Shown here one piece after another: positions 34,044-41,998 of a DNA stretch of 64,000 nucleotides. Position numbers and translations under genes: made by a program. How positions within the stretch are numbered: the stretch's first letter is position 1; each line of letters starts with the position of its first letter. Origin of the DNA: Cohnella herbarum (lineage in GTDB: Bacteria > Bacillota > Bacilli > Paenibacillales > Paenibacillaceae); contig NZ_CP051680.1 of the NCBI RefSeq assembly GCF_012849095.1, positions 7,985,001-8,049,000 on the forward strand, read 5' to 3'. The notes beneath the pieces were generated by a model that did no database searches, was not told where the DNA came from, and was given only the letters and a program-made list of their open reading frames with translations.

Positions 34044-35453
34044 TTATGCGCTTTTCCGAGTCGTCTTCTTCCCGTCGCAAGTGAACACGATCTTCTTGTC
34101 ATCCGCTACCGTTTCGAGATGGACTTGTTTGCCCCATAGTTGAACTAAATAGGGAAGCGTCCGCTCCACGTACTTGATATCGAGCTCTGTCCCTTCGTAT
34201 CGATGCGTAACGTATAGCTCGCCGCTGCGAAGATAGTCTCCGTCCGTCACTTCCAAGTAGGGGAATCCGCCGTTAACCCGGGAATAGACAAGTTGATCGC
34301 GAATCGTTTCCCACATTTTATCGGTAATTTTCCACTCTTGGCCCTTCTTCTCGAAGATGTACAGATCTAGCTCCTCCGTCAATTCTTTGGTTAAGTAATT
34401 ACGAAGGAAAGAGGGATCGGAGTCGAGCTCGCGCACTTCGAATATTTTTTCTTGCCCGAAGCGTTTCTCGATGTTTTCGAAAATCTTAAGTCCTAGGTAA
34501 TAAGGGTTTAAAGAATGGCGAGACGGTTGGACGACGGCGGAATTAAGCTTGGCATATTCGATCGTCTCCTCGCTCGTAAGCGGGAGCTCGCGCATAATCT
34601 TCTGATGCCAGTAGGAAGCCCAGCCTTCGTTCATGATTTTCGTCTCGATCTGCGGCCAGAAATATAACATTTCTTCGCGTAGAATGCTCATAATATCCCG
34701 TTGCCAGTCCTCTAAGTTCGGGGAAAATTCCTGGATGAACCAAACGATATCCTTCTCCGGATTAACTGGGAATTTGTGAGGGTCGACAGTCTCTTCGGAA
34801 GGGCTTTTCCCCCGATTAGCATCTTCGAAGCTCTCCAGGTCCCATAGATCCGCATAAGGCGATGAGGGGCGTGGAGAACTTCGGTCCTTGAACTTGTCTC
34901 GCCGCTGCTGGGACTCCAAGTAATGTTTCTTGTCTAGTCCGTATGGCTTGTGAATAACGGGGTCGACATGTTCCTGAACGGCCATCACCGCATCCAGAAA
35001 ACGTTCGACTTGAACGGTACCCACTTCGATCTCGTATTGGCTGATTCTCTCCGCGGCGGCGGACATGCTCTCGACCATATTCCGATTGGACCTCGAGAAG
35101 CGCGCGTTATTCTTGAAGAAGTCGCAGTGAGCGAGCACGTGGGCAACGATCAGCTTGTTCTGAACGAGGGAATTACCGTCGAGCAGGAAGGCGTAACAAG
35201 GATTCGAATTGATAACAAGCTCGTAAATTTTGCTTAAGCCGAGATCGTACTGCATCTTCATTCGGTTAAACGTCTTTCCGAAGCTCCAGTGGCTGAAGCG
35301 GGTTGGCATCCCGTAGGCTCCGAAGGTATAGATAATATCCGACGGGCATATCTCGTAGCGCATCGGGTAGAAATCGAGGCCGAAACGCTCCGCGATCTCC
35401 GTAATTTCCGTTATGGCTTCTTCCAACTCCTGTTGTTCCTCTTCGCGCATCAT
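34044..35453 (-). CDS. spoVR: SpoVR family protein
   Basis: A 469-residue cytoplasmic protein needed for normal spore cortex formation in Bacillus; enterobacterial homologue YcgB. Family blocks seen are [42 protein letters not shown] and [18 protein letters not shown]. The C-terminus ([13 protein letters not shown] and RYEGTELDI) is also typical. Its biochemical activity is not known. In other genomes it neighbours prkA and yhbH; here prkA is 17 kb away. It is divergent from the cst operon. Confidence 0.96.
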   Translation of the reverse strand: MMREEEQQELEEAITEITEIAERFGLDFYPMRYEICPSDIIYTFGAYGMPTRFSHWSFGKTFNRMKMQYDLGLSKIYELVINSNPCYAFLLDGNSLVQNKLIVAHVLAHCDFFKNNARFSRSNRNMVESMSAAAERISQYEIEVGTVQVERFLDAVMAVQEHVDPVIHKPYGLDKKHYLESQQRRDKFKDRSSPRPSSPYADLWDLESFEDANRGKSPSEETVDPHKFPVNPEKDIVWFIQEFSPNLEDWQRDIMSILREEMLYFWPQIETKIMNEGWASYWHQKIMRELPLTSEETIEYAKLNSAVVQPSRHSLNPYYLGLKIFENIEKRFGQEKIFEVRELDSDPSFLRNYLTKELTEELDLYIFEKKGQEWKITDKMWETIRDQLVYSRVNGGFPYLEVTDGDYLRSGELYVTHRYEGTELDIKYVERTLPYLVQLWGKQVHLETVADDKKIVFTCDGKKTTRKSA

Positions 35454-35525
35454 GTTAAGCCAAGCCCCCTGTCCTCAACAAAGATTCCACCACGATATGT
35501 ATATGTGGGAACAAGCGGGAGTGTG

Positions 35526-35554
35526 TTGACAATTTCGGAGTTCCGAAGTAAGAT
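35526..35554 (+). promoter_or_regulatory. Promoter of the cst-type persulfide operon
   Basis: A perfect TTGACA (35526-35531), a 17-bp spacer and TAAGAT (35549-35554). The first operator begins 7 bp after the -10, over the expected transcription start. Confidence 0.7.
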
Positions 35555-35561
35555 GTTTTAC

Positions 35562-35577
35562 ATACCCCATAGGGTAT
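35562..35577. promoter_or_regulatory. CstR/CsoR-type operator 1
   Basis: ATACCCCATAGGGTAT: an inverted repeat ATACCC-N4-GGGTAT, the form bound by CsoR/CstR-family repressors. It overlaps the expected transcription start of the cst operon. Confidence 0.8.
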
Positions 35578-35595
35578 ATTATTTTGGAGTAAAAT

Positions 35596-35611
35596 ATACC
35601 CCATAGGGTAT
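35596..35611. promoter_or_regulatory. CstR/CsoR-type operator 2
   Basis: An identical 16-bp copy of operator 1, 34 bp downstream, between it and the ribosome site (AAAGGAGG) of the first gene. Confidence 0.8.
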
Positions 35612-35636
35612 ATGATAAAAGGAGGAACCATCACTC

Positions 35637-36215
35637 ATGACTCAACGCATCAGCGCGAATCAAGTATTGGACTGCAAAGGGTTAGCTTGCCCGATGCCGA
35701 TCGTCAGAACGAAGAAGTCGATAGATACTTTAATGCCGGGCGAAGTGATCGAAGTGCAGGCGACGGACAAGGGTTCGTTAGCCGACATTCAAGGCTGGGC
35801 CAAAAACACGGGACATCAATATTTAGGCACTTTGCATGAAGGCGAGGTTCTGAGACATTTTGTGCGCAAAGCTTTCTTGGACGAGGAAAAAGAAGATCAG
35901 ACTTATCCGAATACGATAACTAACGAAACCGTAATGAACAAGCTCGACGCTAAGGAATCTCTCGTTATCGTTGACGTACGCGAACCGGCAGAGTATGCGT
36001 TTAACCATATTCCGGGGGCGAAATCGATTCCTTTAGGAGAATTGGATAAGCGCTTGGACGAAATAAGCATGAGCGACGATATTTACGTGATATGCCGAAC
36101 GGGAAGAAGGAGCGGTTATGCATGCCAGCTCCTGAACGAGAAGGGATATCGCGTAACGAACGTTGAACCGGGCATGTCGGAATGGACAGGACCTATGGAG
36201 CAAACAGGTCGCTAA
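35637..36215 (+). CDS. TusA-rhodanese fusion sulfurtransferase (CstA-like)
   Basis: Carries persulfide sulfur in the cytoplasm. The N-terminal 80 residues form a TusA-like domain with the acceptor Cys18 in DCKGLACPMPIV. Residues 95-192 form a rhodanese domain with Cys153 in the loop CRTGRRSG. Staphylococcal CstA also joins these domains and adds a DsrE domain, which here is a separate protein three genes downstream. It is the first gene of the operon, directly after two operators. AAGGAGG precedes the ATG. Confidence 0.88.
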   Translation: MTQRISANQVLDCKGLACPMPIVRTKKSIDTLMPGEVIEVQATDKGSLADIQGWAKNTGHQYLGTLHEGEVLRHFVRKAFLDEEKEDQTYPNTITNETVMNKLDAKESLVIVDVREPAEYAFNHIPGAKSIPLGELDKRLDEISMSDDIYVICRTGRRSGYACQLLNEKGYRVTNVEPGMSEWTGPMEQTGR

Positions 36216-36240
36216 ACATACTTGAGGAGGGAATTACACC

Positions 36241-37392
36241 ATGACGAAAACGACCGAACAACCGATCAATATGACGGCTCAAAAAGTCACGCGAGCAATC
36301 ATCGACCGGCAGCCTTTGTTTATTCTAGACGTTCGCAATACCGCGGATTATGAGGACTGGAAAATCGAAGGCGGCAGCATTGAGGACATGAACGTGCCCT
36401 ATTTCGATCTCCTTGACGGGGTCGATAAGGTACTGCCGCTGCTCCCCGCGAATCGGAAAGTCCTTGTCGTCTGCGCCAAAGAAGGCTCTTCGCAATTCGT
36501 GGCCGAACAGCTCGTCGAAGCAGGCCGTACGGATATTCATTACCTCCAAGGCGGAATGAAAGCATGGAGCGAACACCTCGAACCGGTAAAGATCGGAGGG
36601 CTTCATAACGGCGGAGAGCTGTACCAATTCGTAAGAATGGGCAAAGGCTGTTTATCGTACATGATCCTGTCGGAAGGCGAGGCGGTAGTCGTCGATCCGC
36701 TTCGAATGACGAAGGTGTTCGAGGATTTCGCGCAACAACGCGGCGTTCGAATCCGACATGCGCTGGACACGCATCTTCATGCGGATCATATTTCCGGAGG
36801 GCGAATGCTGGCGGAGAACAATGGAGCGATTTATTGGCTTCCGCCAAAAGATGCAGAGGAAGTGACCTTTGCCTATGAAGCTTTGGAAGAAGGCAAGGAA
36901 ATTAAGATCGGGAACGCCAGGATCAAGATTCAGCCGATATACTCCCCGGGGCATACGATCGGCAGCACCTCGATTATCGTTGACGATCAGTATTTGCTAA
37001 GCGGCGACATCCTATTCGTCGAATCCATCGGACGGCCGGACTTGGCGGGTAGCGCCGGCGATTGGGCGGAAGACTTGCGAAGCACGCTTTACGATAAATA
37101 CTCGATATTGTCCGAGGATCTGATCGTCTTACCCGCTCATTTCGGCAAGATTAATGAGCTTGGGAAGGACGGCAGCGTATCGGCTAGACTAGGAGATCTT
37201 TTCGCTAATAATCCCGGTCTAAACATAGATAACCAAGATACTTTTCGCCAAGCCGTAACGACGAATTTGCCTGCGCAACCTAACGCTTATCAAGAAATCC
37301 GAAAAACGAACATGGGTATCATTCAACCGGACGACGAAGAGAAGCGCGAGATGGAAATCGGACCGAATCGCTGCGCAATCCACGATAAATAA
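36241..37392 (+). CDS. Rhodanese-persulfide dioxygenase fusion (CstB-like)
   Basis: Oxidises low-molecular-weight persulfides, giving sulfite or thiosulfate. Domain order is an N-terminal rhodanese (about 12-115, Cys78 in VVCAKEGSS), then a metallo-beta-lactamase-type persulfide dioxygenase. The MBL iron-site motifs are THLHADH (177-183), SPGHTIGS and LSGDILF. As I recall, staphylococcal CstB has the MBL part first and rhodanese-like domains after it, so the order here is reversed. It lies 25 bp after the CstA-like gene. Confidence 0.88.
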   Translation: MTKTTEQPINMTAQKVTRAIIDRQPLFILDVRNTADYEDWKIEGGSIEDMNVPYFDLLDGVDKVLPLLPANRKVLVVCAKEGSSQFVAEQLVEAGRTDIHYLQGGMKAWSEHLEPVKIGGLHNGGELYQFVRMGKGCLSYMILSEGEAVVVDPLRMTKVFEDFAQQRGVRIRHALDTHLHADHISGGRMLAENNGAIYWLPPKDAEEVTFAYEALEEGKEIKIGNARIKIQPIYSPGHTIGSTSIIVDDQYLLSGDILFVESIGRPDLAGSAGDWAEDLRSTLYDKYSILSEDLIVLPAHFGKINELGKDGSVSARLGDLFANNPGLNIDNQDTFRQAVTTNLPAQPNAYQEIRKTNMGIIQPDDEEKREMEIGPNRCAIHDK

Positions 37393-37406
37393 GGAGGACA
37401 TACGCA

Positions 37407-37634
37407 ATGAAAATCGATGTTCAAGTTGATACGAAAGGGCTAGCTTGCCCGATGCCGATCGTGAAGGGGAAGAAAGCTTTGGATAATATGCAACCCGGTC
37501 AACTCATGGAACTGCTTTCTACGGACAAGGGGGCGTTGAACGATTTTCAGGCTTGGGTCAAGCAGTCTAAGAACGAATGGGTATCCCACGAGGAAATGAA
37601 CGGCGTACACAGATTTATCATTAGAAAAGGATAA
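37407..37634 (+). CDS. TusA-family sulfur carrier protein
   Basis: A 75-residue protein with the single-domain TusA fold. The sulfur-acceptor Cys14 is in DTKGLACPMPIVK and the usual MQPGQLMELLSTDKG strand follows. It probably passes persulfide sulfur between the rhodanese domains and other acceptors of the operon. AAGGAGG precedes the ATG, which lies 14 nt after the upstream stop. The first 25 residues closely resemble the TusA part of the first gene, suggesting duplication. Confidence 0.92.
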   Translation: MKIDVQVDTKGLACPMPIVKGKKALDNMQPGQLMELLSTDKGALNDFQAWVKQSKNEWVSHEEMNGVHRFIIRKG

Positions 37635-37676
37635 GGAGCAACCAGAGCCCCTCACCTGTATGGAGGTGCAACCGCA

Positions 37677-38462
37677 TTGGATTTGAATATCGGATTATTG
37701 TTGCTGTTATTCGCGATCGGGTTTGTTGGCTCGATGATATCGGGAATGGTGGGCATCGGCGGTTCCATCATTAAGTACCCTATGCTGCTCTATATCCCGC
37801 CAGCGCTTGGTTATGCGGCATATTCCGCTCAGGAGGTATCGGCGATCAGCGCGGTTCAAGTTTTTTTCGCGACTTTCGCGGGAATGTTCGCTTTTCGTAA
37901 AGGCGGTCTCATTAATCGTTCGCTCGTGCTGTACATGGGGATCGCTATCGTCATCGGGAGTTTCGCGGGCGGATACGGCTCAAAGTTTCTGGAGGATTCG
38001 GCGATTAACGTGACTTACGCGGTCTTGGCGTTCATTGCGGCTGTCATGATGTTCCTCCCGAAACGCGGGGATGAAGGAGGAGAGTGCGCTAAGCTTACGT
38101 TTAATAAAACGCTGGCGTTCGCGCTTGCCGCGATAATCGGCGTCGTCTCCGGCATCGTAGGCGCTGCGGGCGCGTTCATTACGGTTCCGGTGATGCTCGT
38201 CATTCTGAAGATTCCGACTAGGGTGGCGATCGCCTCGTCGCTGGCGATTACTTTTATTTCGTCGATCGGCTCGACGGTAGGCAAAGCGATGGGCGGACAC
38301 ATGCTGCTCTATCCCTCGATCGCGATGGTGATCGCAAGCCTGATCGCGGCTCCCCTTGGCGCGATGATCAGCAAGAAAATCAACACCAAAGCGCTTCAAT
38401 GGATTCTGATTGCATTAATCGCGGCGACGGTAGTGAAAATTTGGTCGGATCTTATTTTATAA
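37677..38462 (+). CDS. TauE/SafE-family sulfite or sulfur-anion exporter
   Basis: A 261-residue membrane protein with seven to eight helices and the duplicated TauE/SafE motifs (SGMVGIGGSIIKYPML and SGIVGAAGAFITVPVM). By position in the operon it most likely exports sulfite or a similar anion made by the persulfide dioxygenase. The start is TTG with GGAGGTG 8 nt upstream. Confidence 0.92.
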   Translation: MDLNIGLLLLLFAIGFVGSMISGMVGIGGSIIKYPMLLYIPPALGYAAYSAQEVSAISAVQVFFATFAGMFAFRKGGLINRSLVLYMGIAIVIGSFAGGYGSKFLEDSAINVTYAVLAFIAAVMMFLPKRGDEGGECAKLTFNKTLAFALAAIIGVVSGIVGAAGAFITVPVMLVILKIPTRVAIASSLAITFISSIGSTVGKAMGGHMLLYPSIAMVIASLIAAPLGAMISKKINTKALQWILIALIAATVVKIWSDLIL

Positions 38463-38482
38463 ACAAGGGAGGCTCGTAAAGA

Positions 38483-38959
38483 ATGGAAAAAGAAAAAACA
38501 ACGATCGTACTGTTCAGCGGAGATTTGGATAAAGCCATTGCGGCTTTTATTATTGCCAATGGCGCCGCCGCATACGACCATGACGTTACGATATTTTTCA
38601 CGTTCTGGGGTTTGAATACGATGCGCAAGGATGAAGTCGTCAAGACGAATAAAGGCTTGCTGGAGAAAGCGTTCGGCTGGATGATGCCGCGCGGCGCGAA
38701 CAAACTAGGGTTGTCCAAAATGAATATGCTAGGCATGGGGCCGAAAATGATCAAACACGTCATTAAGAAGCACAACGCGCTAACCCTGCCTCAGCTGATC
38801 GAGTTGGCTCAAGAGCAAGGAGTTAAGCTTGTGGCTTGCACGATGACGATGGACTTGCTAGGATTGCAAGAAAAGGAGTTAATCGATGGGATGGAATATG
38901 CCGGAGTTGCGGCCTATCTCGGGGATGCGACGAATGCCAGAGTGAACTTGTTCATTTAA
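38483..38959 (+). CDS. DsrE/DsrF-like family protein
   Basis: A 158-residue soluble protein of the DsrE2 type, with TTIVLFSGDLDKAIAAFIIANGAAA at the N-terminus and the conserved Cys119 in KLVACTMTMDLLG. Relatives act as sulfur carriers with rhodanese and TusA partners. It corresponds to the DsrE part that is fused in staphylococcal CstA. GGGAGG precedes the ATG. Confidence 0.9.
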   Translation: MEKEKTTIVLFSGDLDKAIAAFIIANGAAAYDHDVTIFFTFWGLNTMRKDEVVKTNKGLLEKAFGWMMPRGANKLGLSKMNMLGMGPKMIKHVIKKHNALTLPQLIELAQEQGVKLVACTMTMDLLGLQEKELIDGMEYAGVAAYLGDATNARVNLFI

Positions 38960-39000
38960 TCGAGCTTGATCGGGAAGTGGAACGGCTTTATTTTTTGGAC

Positions 39001-39022
39001 TATAATATACCCGTACAGGTAT
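39001..39022. promoter_or_regulatory. cstR promoter -10 and CstR/CsoR-type operator 3
   Basis: TATAAT (39001-39006) is followed at once by ATACCCGTACAGGTAT (39007-39022), a variant of the two operators at 35.56-35.61 kb. This suggests cstR also has its own autoregulated promoter. Confidence 0.7.
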
Positions 39023-39051
39023 ATCGAACTGAGTCGAGGAGGCATAAAGCT

Positions 39052-39318
39052 ATGGCATACGAATACAACGATGATCTCAAAGTGAGACTGAGACGGCTGG
39101 AGGGGCAGGTTCGCGGAGTTCTTCGCTTGATGGAGGAGAGGAAAAACTGCAAGGATGTCATTACCCAACTGTCGGCCGTGCGCAGCGCGGCGGATAAAGC
39201 GATCGCCACCATCGTCGCCGAAAATTTAGAGCAGTGCATTCTGGAGGAACAAGCGGCGGGCGGAGATACGAAGAAGATCGTGAAGGAAGCGATCGAACTA
39301 TTGGTGAAGAGCCGTTAA
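39052..39318 (+). CDS. cstR: CstR-like persulfide-sensing repressor (CsoR family)
   Basis: An 88-residue all-helical repressor. The CsoR fold is clear (LRRLEGQVRGVLRLMEE). Cysteines are at 33 and 62. The copper-sensing CsoR type needs a His four residues before the second Cys; here it is Asn58 (ENLEQC). This pattern fits CstR, which senses persulfides by di- to tetrasulfide bridges between these cysteines. Its likely sites are the three ATACCC/GGGTAT operators at this locus. CGAGGAGG precedes the ATG. Confidence 0.9.
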   Translation: MAYEYNDDLKVRLRRLEGQVRGVLRLMEERKNCKDVITQLSAVRSAADKAIATIVAENLEQCILEEQAAGGDTKKIVKEAIELLVKSR

Positions 39319-39350
39319 TCGTGGTGATTTTGCGCAGTCATGGATTCGAT

Positions 39351-39383
39351 AAGACCGGGGATTTTCATCCTTGGTCTTTTTTT
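39351..39383 (+). terminator. Terminator of the cst operon
   Basis: aagaccgggga (39351-39361) pairs with tccttggtctt (39368-39378) with G-T pairs, ending in a seven-T tract. Confidence 0.8.
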
Positions 39384-39460
39384 AGTTGAGCCGATTTCTG
39401 TAACGGAATTGGAATAATGAACATCATTTTTGTTTTTTTCACAAAATTATGTAAGTTAAA

Positions 39461-39489
39461 TTGACGTATATATGACGTAAATATATATT
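39461..39489 (+). promoter_or_regulatory. Promoter of the BMP lipoprotein gene
   Basis: TTGACG (39461-39466), a 17-bp spacer and TATATT (39484-39489). A direct repeat TGACGTA (39462 and 39473) lies across the -35 and spacer. Confidence 0.55.
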
Positions 39490-39579
39490 CCATATAAGAA
39501 TAATAGTCGAAATCAGCCCATGATATCGGTTGGGTAGAGCGACGTAGAGAAATCACAAGGATAGAGAGGAGAAATGCAT

Positions 39580-40752
39580 ATGTTAAAAAAGGGTTGGTTA
39601 CTCGTTCTATCTGTATTCATGGTGCTTGCGGTCGCTTGTTCCAATAAGGAGGAGGCTTCACCTTCAGCCAGCTCGAGCGAAGCTGCGTCGAGCGAACCGG
39701 CGGCAAGCAGCGCCTCGGCTTCGCCAGCAGCCTCTCCATCGGCTTCGGCTTCGGAGAAACCGTTGCCGAAGGTCGCGTTCGTCTATATCGGAGTACCCGG
39801 AGACGGGGGTTGGACCTATCAGCACGATCTCGGCCGCTTGGAGATGGAAAAAGAGTTCGGAATTCAATCGACGGTCGTGGAGAACGTTCCCGAAGGGCCG
39901 GATGCGGAGCGGGTTTTCGAGAATCTGGCTCAAGAGAACGACATTATTATCGGGACCAGCTTCGGCTATATGGATTCGATGGTCGCCGTTGCCGCGAAGC
40001 ACCCGAATAAAATTTTCCTCCATAATACCGGGTACAAGACCGCCGATAATTTAGGCACCTACATGGGGCGCGAGTATCAGAGCGGATACCTTGTCGGCAT
40101 GACCGCGGGGAAAATGACGAAGAACAAAAAAATCGGTTACGTCGCGGCATTCCCGATTCCGGAAGTGATCTACACGATAAATGCATTTACATTGGGCGCG
40201 CAAAGCGTAAACCCTGATATCGAGGTGTCCGTCGTTTGGAGCAACACTTGGTATGATCCGGCGGTAGAACGCCAAGCGGCCGTAAGCTTGCTGGATAAAG
40301 GCGTTGACGTGTTAGCCGCTTACCAGGATTCGCCCGCTAGCATCCAAGCCGCAGGAGAGAAGAACGTATGGGGAATCGGAAACGATTCGGACATGAGCAA
40401 ATACGCGCCGGAGACGTATTTAACGAACCCGGTTTGGGATTGGGGTCCTTATTACATCGATACGGTTAAGAAGTATATGGACGGGACATGGAAAAGCGAA
40501 GCATACTGGGGCCATATGAACACGGGAATTACCGATATCGCTCCGTTCGGCAAGAACGTTCCGCAGGACGTTCGCGATCTGGTCGAAGCGAAGAAGAAGG
40601 AAATCGTCGACGGAACGTTCGAAGTGTTCACTGGACCGATTACCGATCAAGCCGGCAAAGTCCACGGAGAAGCGGGCAAACCGCTCGCGGATGAAGAGGT
40701 TCTCTCGACGAACTGGTTCGTGAAGGGCGTTACCGGTACGATTCCGCAATAA
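39580..40752 (+). CDS. BMP family ABC transporter substrate-binding lipoprotein
   Basis: Exported solute-binding lipoprotein of 390 residues. The signal peptide ends in the lipobox LAVAC, then a low-complexity Ser/Ala/Pro spacer of about 40 residues leads to the binding domain. VAFVYIGVPGDGGWTYQHD and NDIIIGTSFGYMDSM are BMP/PnrA-type motifs; such proteins bind nucleosides or related compounds. No permease or ATPase gene is nearby. The ATG at 39580 was preferred to 39574, because AGGAGA ends at 39572. The Rieske oxygenase gene follows after 16 nt. Confidence 0.9.
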   Translation: MLKKGWLLVLSVFMVLAVACSNKEEASPSASSSEAASSEPAASSASASPAASPSASASEKPLPKVAFVYIGVPGDGGWTYQHDLGRLEMEKEFGIQSTVVENVPEGPDAERVFENLAQENDIIIGTSFGYMDSMVAVAAKHPNKIFLHNTGYKTADNLGTYMGREYQSGYLVGMTAGKMTKNKKIGYVAAFPIPEVIYTINAFTLGAQSVNPDIEVSVVWSNTWYDPAVERQAAVSLLDKGVDVLAAYQDSPASIQAAGEKNVWGIGNDSDMSKYAPETYLTNPVWDWGPYYIDTVKKYMDGTWKSEAYWGHMNTGITDIAPFGKNVPQDVRDLVEAKKKEIVDGTFEVFTGPITDQAGKVHGEAGKPLADEEVLSTNWFVKGVTGTIPQ

Positions 40753-40768
40753 CGAAAGGAAGATCGCG

Positions 40769-41755
40769 ATGATAGACGATTTGTCTCCCGAATTGCTGGA
40801 CGAATGGTATCCGGCCTTACTTTCTACTGAACTGCTAGACAAACCGGTTCCGGCTACGCTGCTCGGGAAACAAATCGTTTTCTTCAGAACGAGCGCGGGC
40901 GTGCATGCTTTCAAGGATCTATGCATTCATCGGGGAGTTCCGCTTTCCTTGGGCCGAGTGGAGAACGATGAACTGATATGCGCCTATCACGGGTGGAGGT
41001 ATGACGGATGCGGGAATTGCGTGAGGATTCCTTCCCTGCCGGCGGAACGAGCAATTCCCGACAAGGCCAAAGCTAACGCTTACGCGTGCATCGAACGGTA
41101 CGGACTCGTTTGGGTAAGCTTGGGGACTCCTAAGGGAAGCGAGCCTTTCTTTTTCCGGAATTTACGTCAACAAGATAACAAAGTCGTCCTTATGGGGCCA
41201 TACGAGCTTGCCGCGGCAGGTCCGCGCATCGTGGAAAACTTCCTGGACGTCTCGCATCTGATGTTCGTTCATGAAGGGCTGCTCGGAGACAGCCGGTTTC
41301 CGGAAATTCCGGACTACAGGGTTAACGAGGACGATCAAGGTCATCTTCGCACCGACGAGATCGTCGTATTCCAGCCGGATGCGGACGGTCGGGGCACGAG
41401 CATGGATAGTCATTATATCTATGAAGTATACGGGCCGTTCACGGCTGCTCTGATCAAGAGCAATCCGGATAACGGCGAGAGATTTCATCTGTTCTTGATG
41501 GTGCAGCCGATTACGGAACAGGGAAGCAGGGCATACATGCTTAAGGCGAGGAATTACGATATAGAAGCTCCCGACGATGCTTTTATTGCCTTTCAGAATA
41601 CTTTGATCGAGCAGGATCGGGTGATGGTGGAAAATCAGAAACCCGAACTGTTGCCGCTTGATCTGCAGGCGGAGCTGCATCTGAAATGCGATCGGATGAG
41701 CATCGCATATCGGCAAAGGCTGAAATTTTGGGGAGTTACGTTCGGAACGGCATAA
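40769..41755 (+). CDS. Rieske non-heme iron oxygenase, alpha subunit type
   Basis: A 328-residue oxygenase. The Rieske cluster ligands are in CIHRGVPL and CAYHGWRYD. The catalytic iron triad lies in NFLDVSHLMFVHEG (Asp, His, His). The size and motifs suggest the vanillate O-demethylase / N-demethylase group. No reductase gene is adjacent. The substrate is unknown; tight linkage to the BMP binding protein suggests the two act on one imported compound. AAAGGAAG precedes the ATG and a strong terminator follows. Confidence 0.9.
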   Translation: MIDDLSPELLDEWYPALLSTELLDKPVPATLLGKQIVFFRTSAGVHAFKDLCIHRGVPLSLGRVENDELICAYHGWRYDGCGNCVRIPSLPAERAIPDKAKANAYACIERYGLVWVSLGTPKGSEPFFFRNLRQQDNKVVLMGPYELAAAGPRIVENFLDVSHLMFVHEGLLGDSRFPEIPDYRVNEDDQGHLRTDEIVVFQPDADGRGTSMDSHYIYEVYGPFTAALIKSNPDNGERFHLFLMVQPITEQGSRAYMLKARNYDIEAPDDAFIAFQNTLIEQDRVMVENQKPELLPLDLQAELHLKCDRMSIAYRQRLKFWGVTFGTA

Positions 41756-41772
41756 TGGTCGGCGCTAGACAG

Positions 41773-41815
41773 AAATGGCGACGTTGGGGAGTTTATCCCC
41801 GCGTCGCCATTTTTC
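41773..41815 (+). terminator. Terminator of the BMP-oxygenase operon
   Basis: aaatggcgacg (41773-41783) pairs with cgtcgccattt (41802-41812), with inner gggga/tcccc, then a T tract. Confidence 0.85.
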
Positions 41816-41998
41816 GATTCCGGTCATTCGCCTCATTTTCAAACGGATGGGCGGGGGAAAACCTCCCGACTTAACTTGCGGGACATCCTCATTTCTATGT
41901 AACGAATCGGTAAGCGATTTTTCCGATGTAAGGTTGCACTCGGTTGATGAGCGTGATACAACATAGAATACGAAGGTTTTACTTGGGAGTTGAGGAAT

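Noticed and set aside
39420..39579. Purine riboswitch in front of the BMP gene
   Set aside because: The leader is short and the three-way-junction core sequences are not present.
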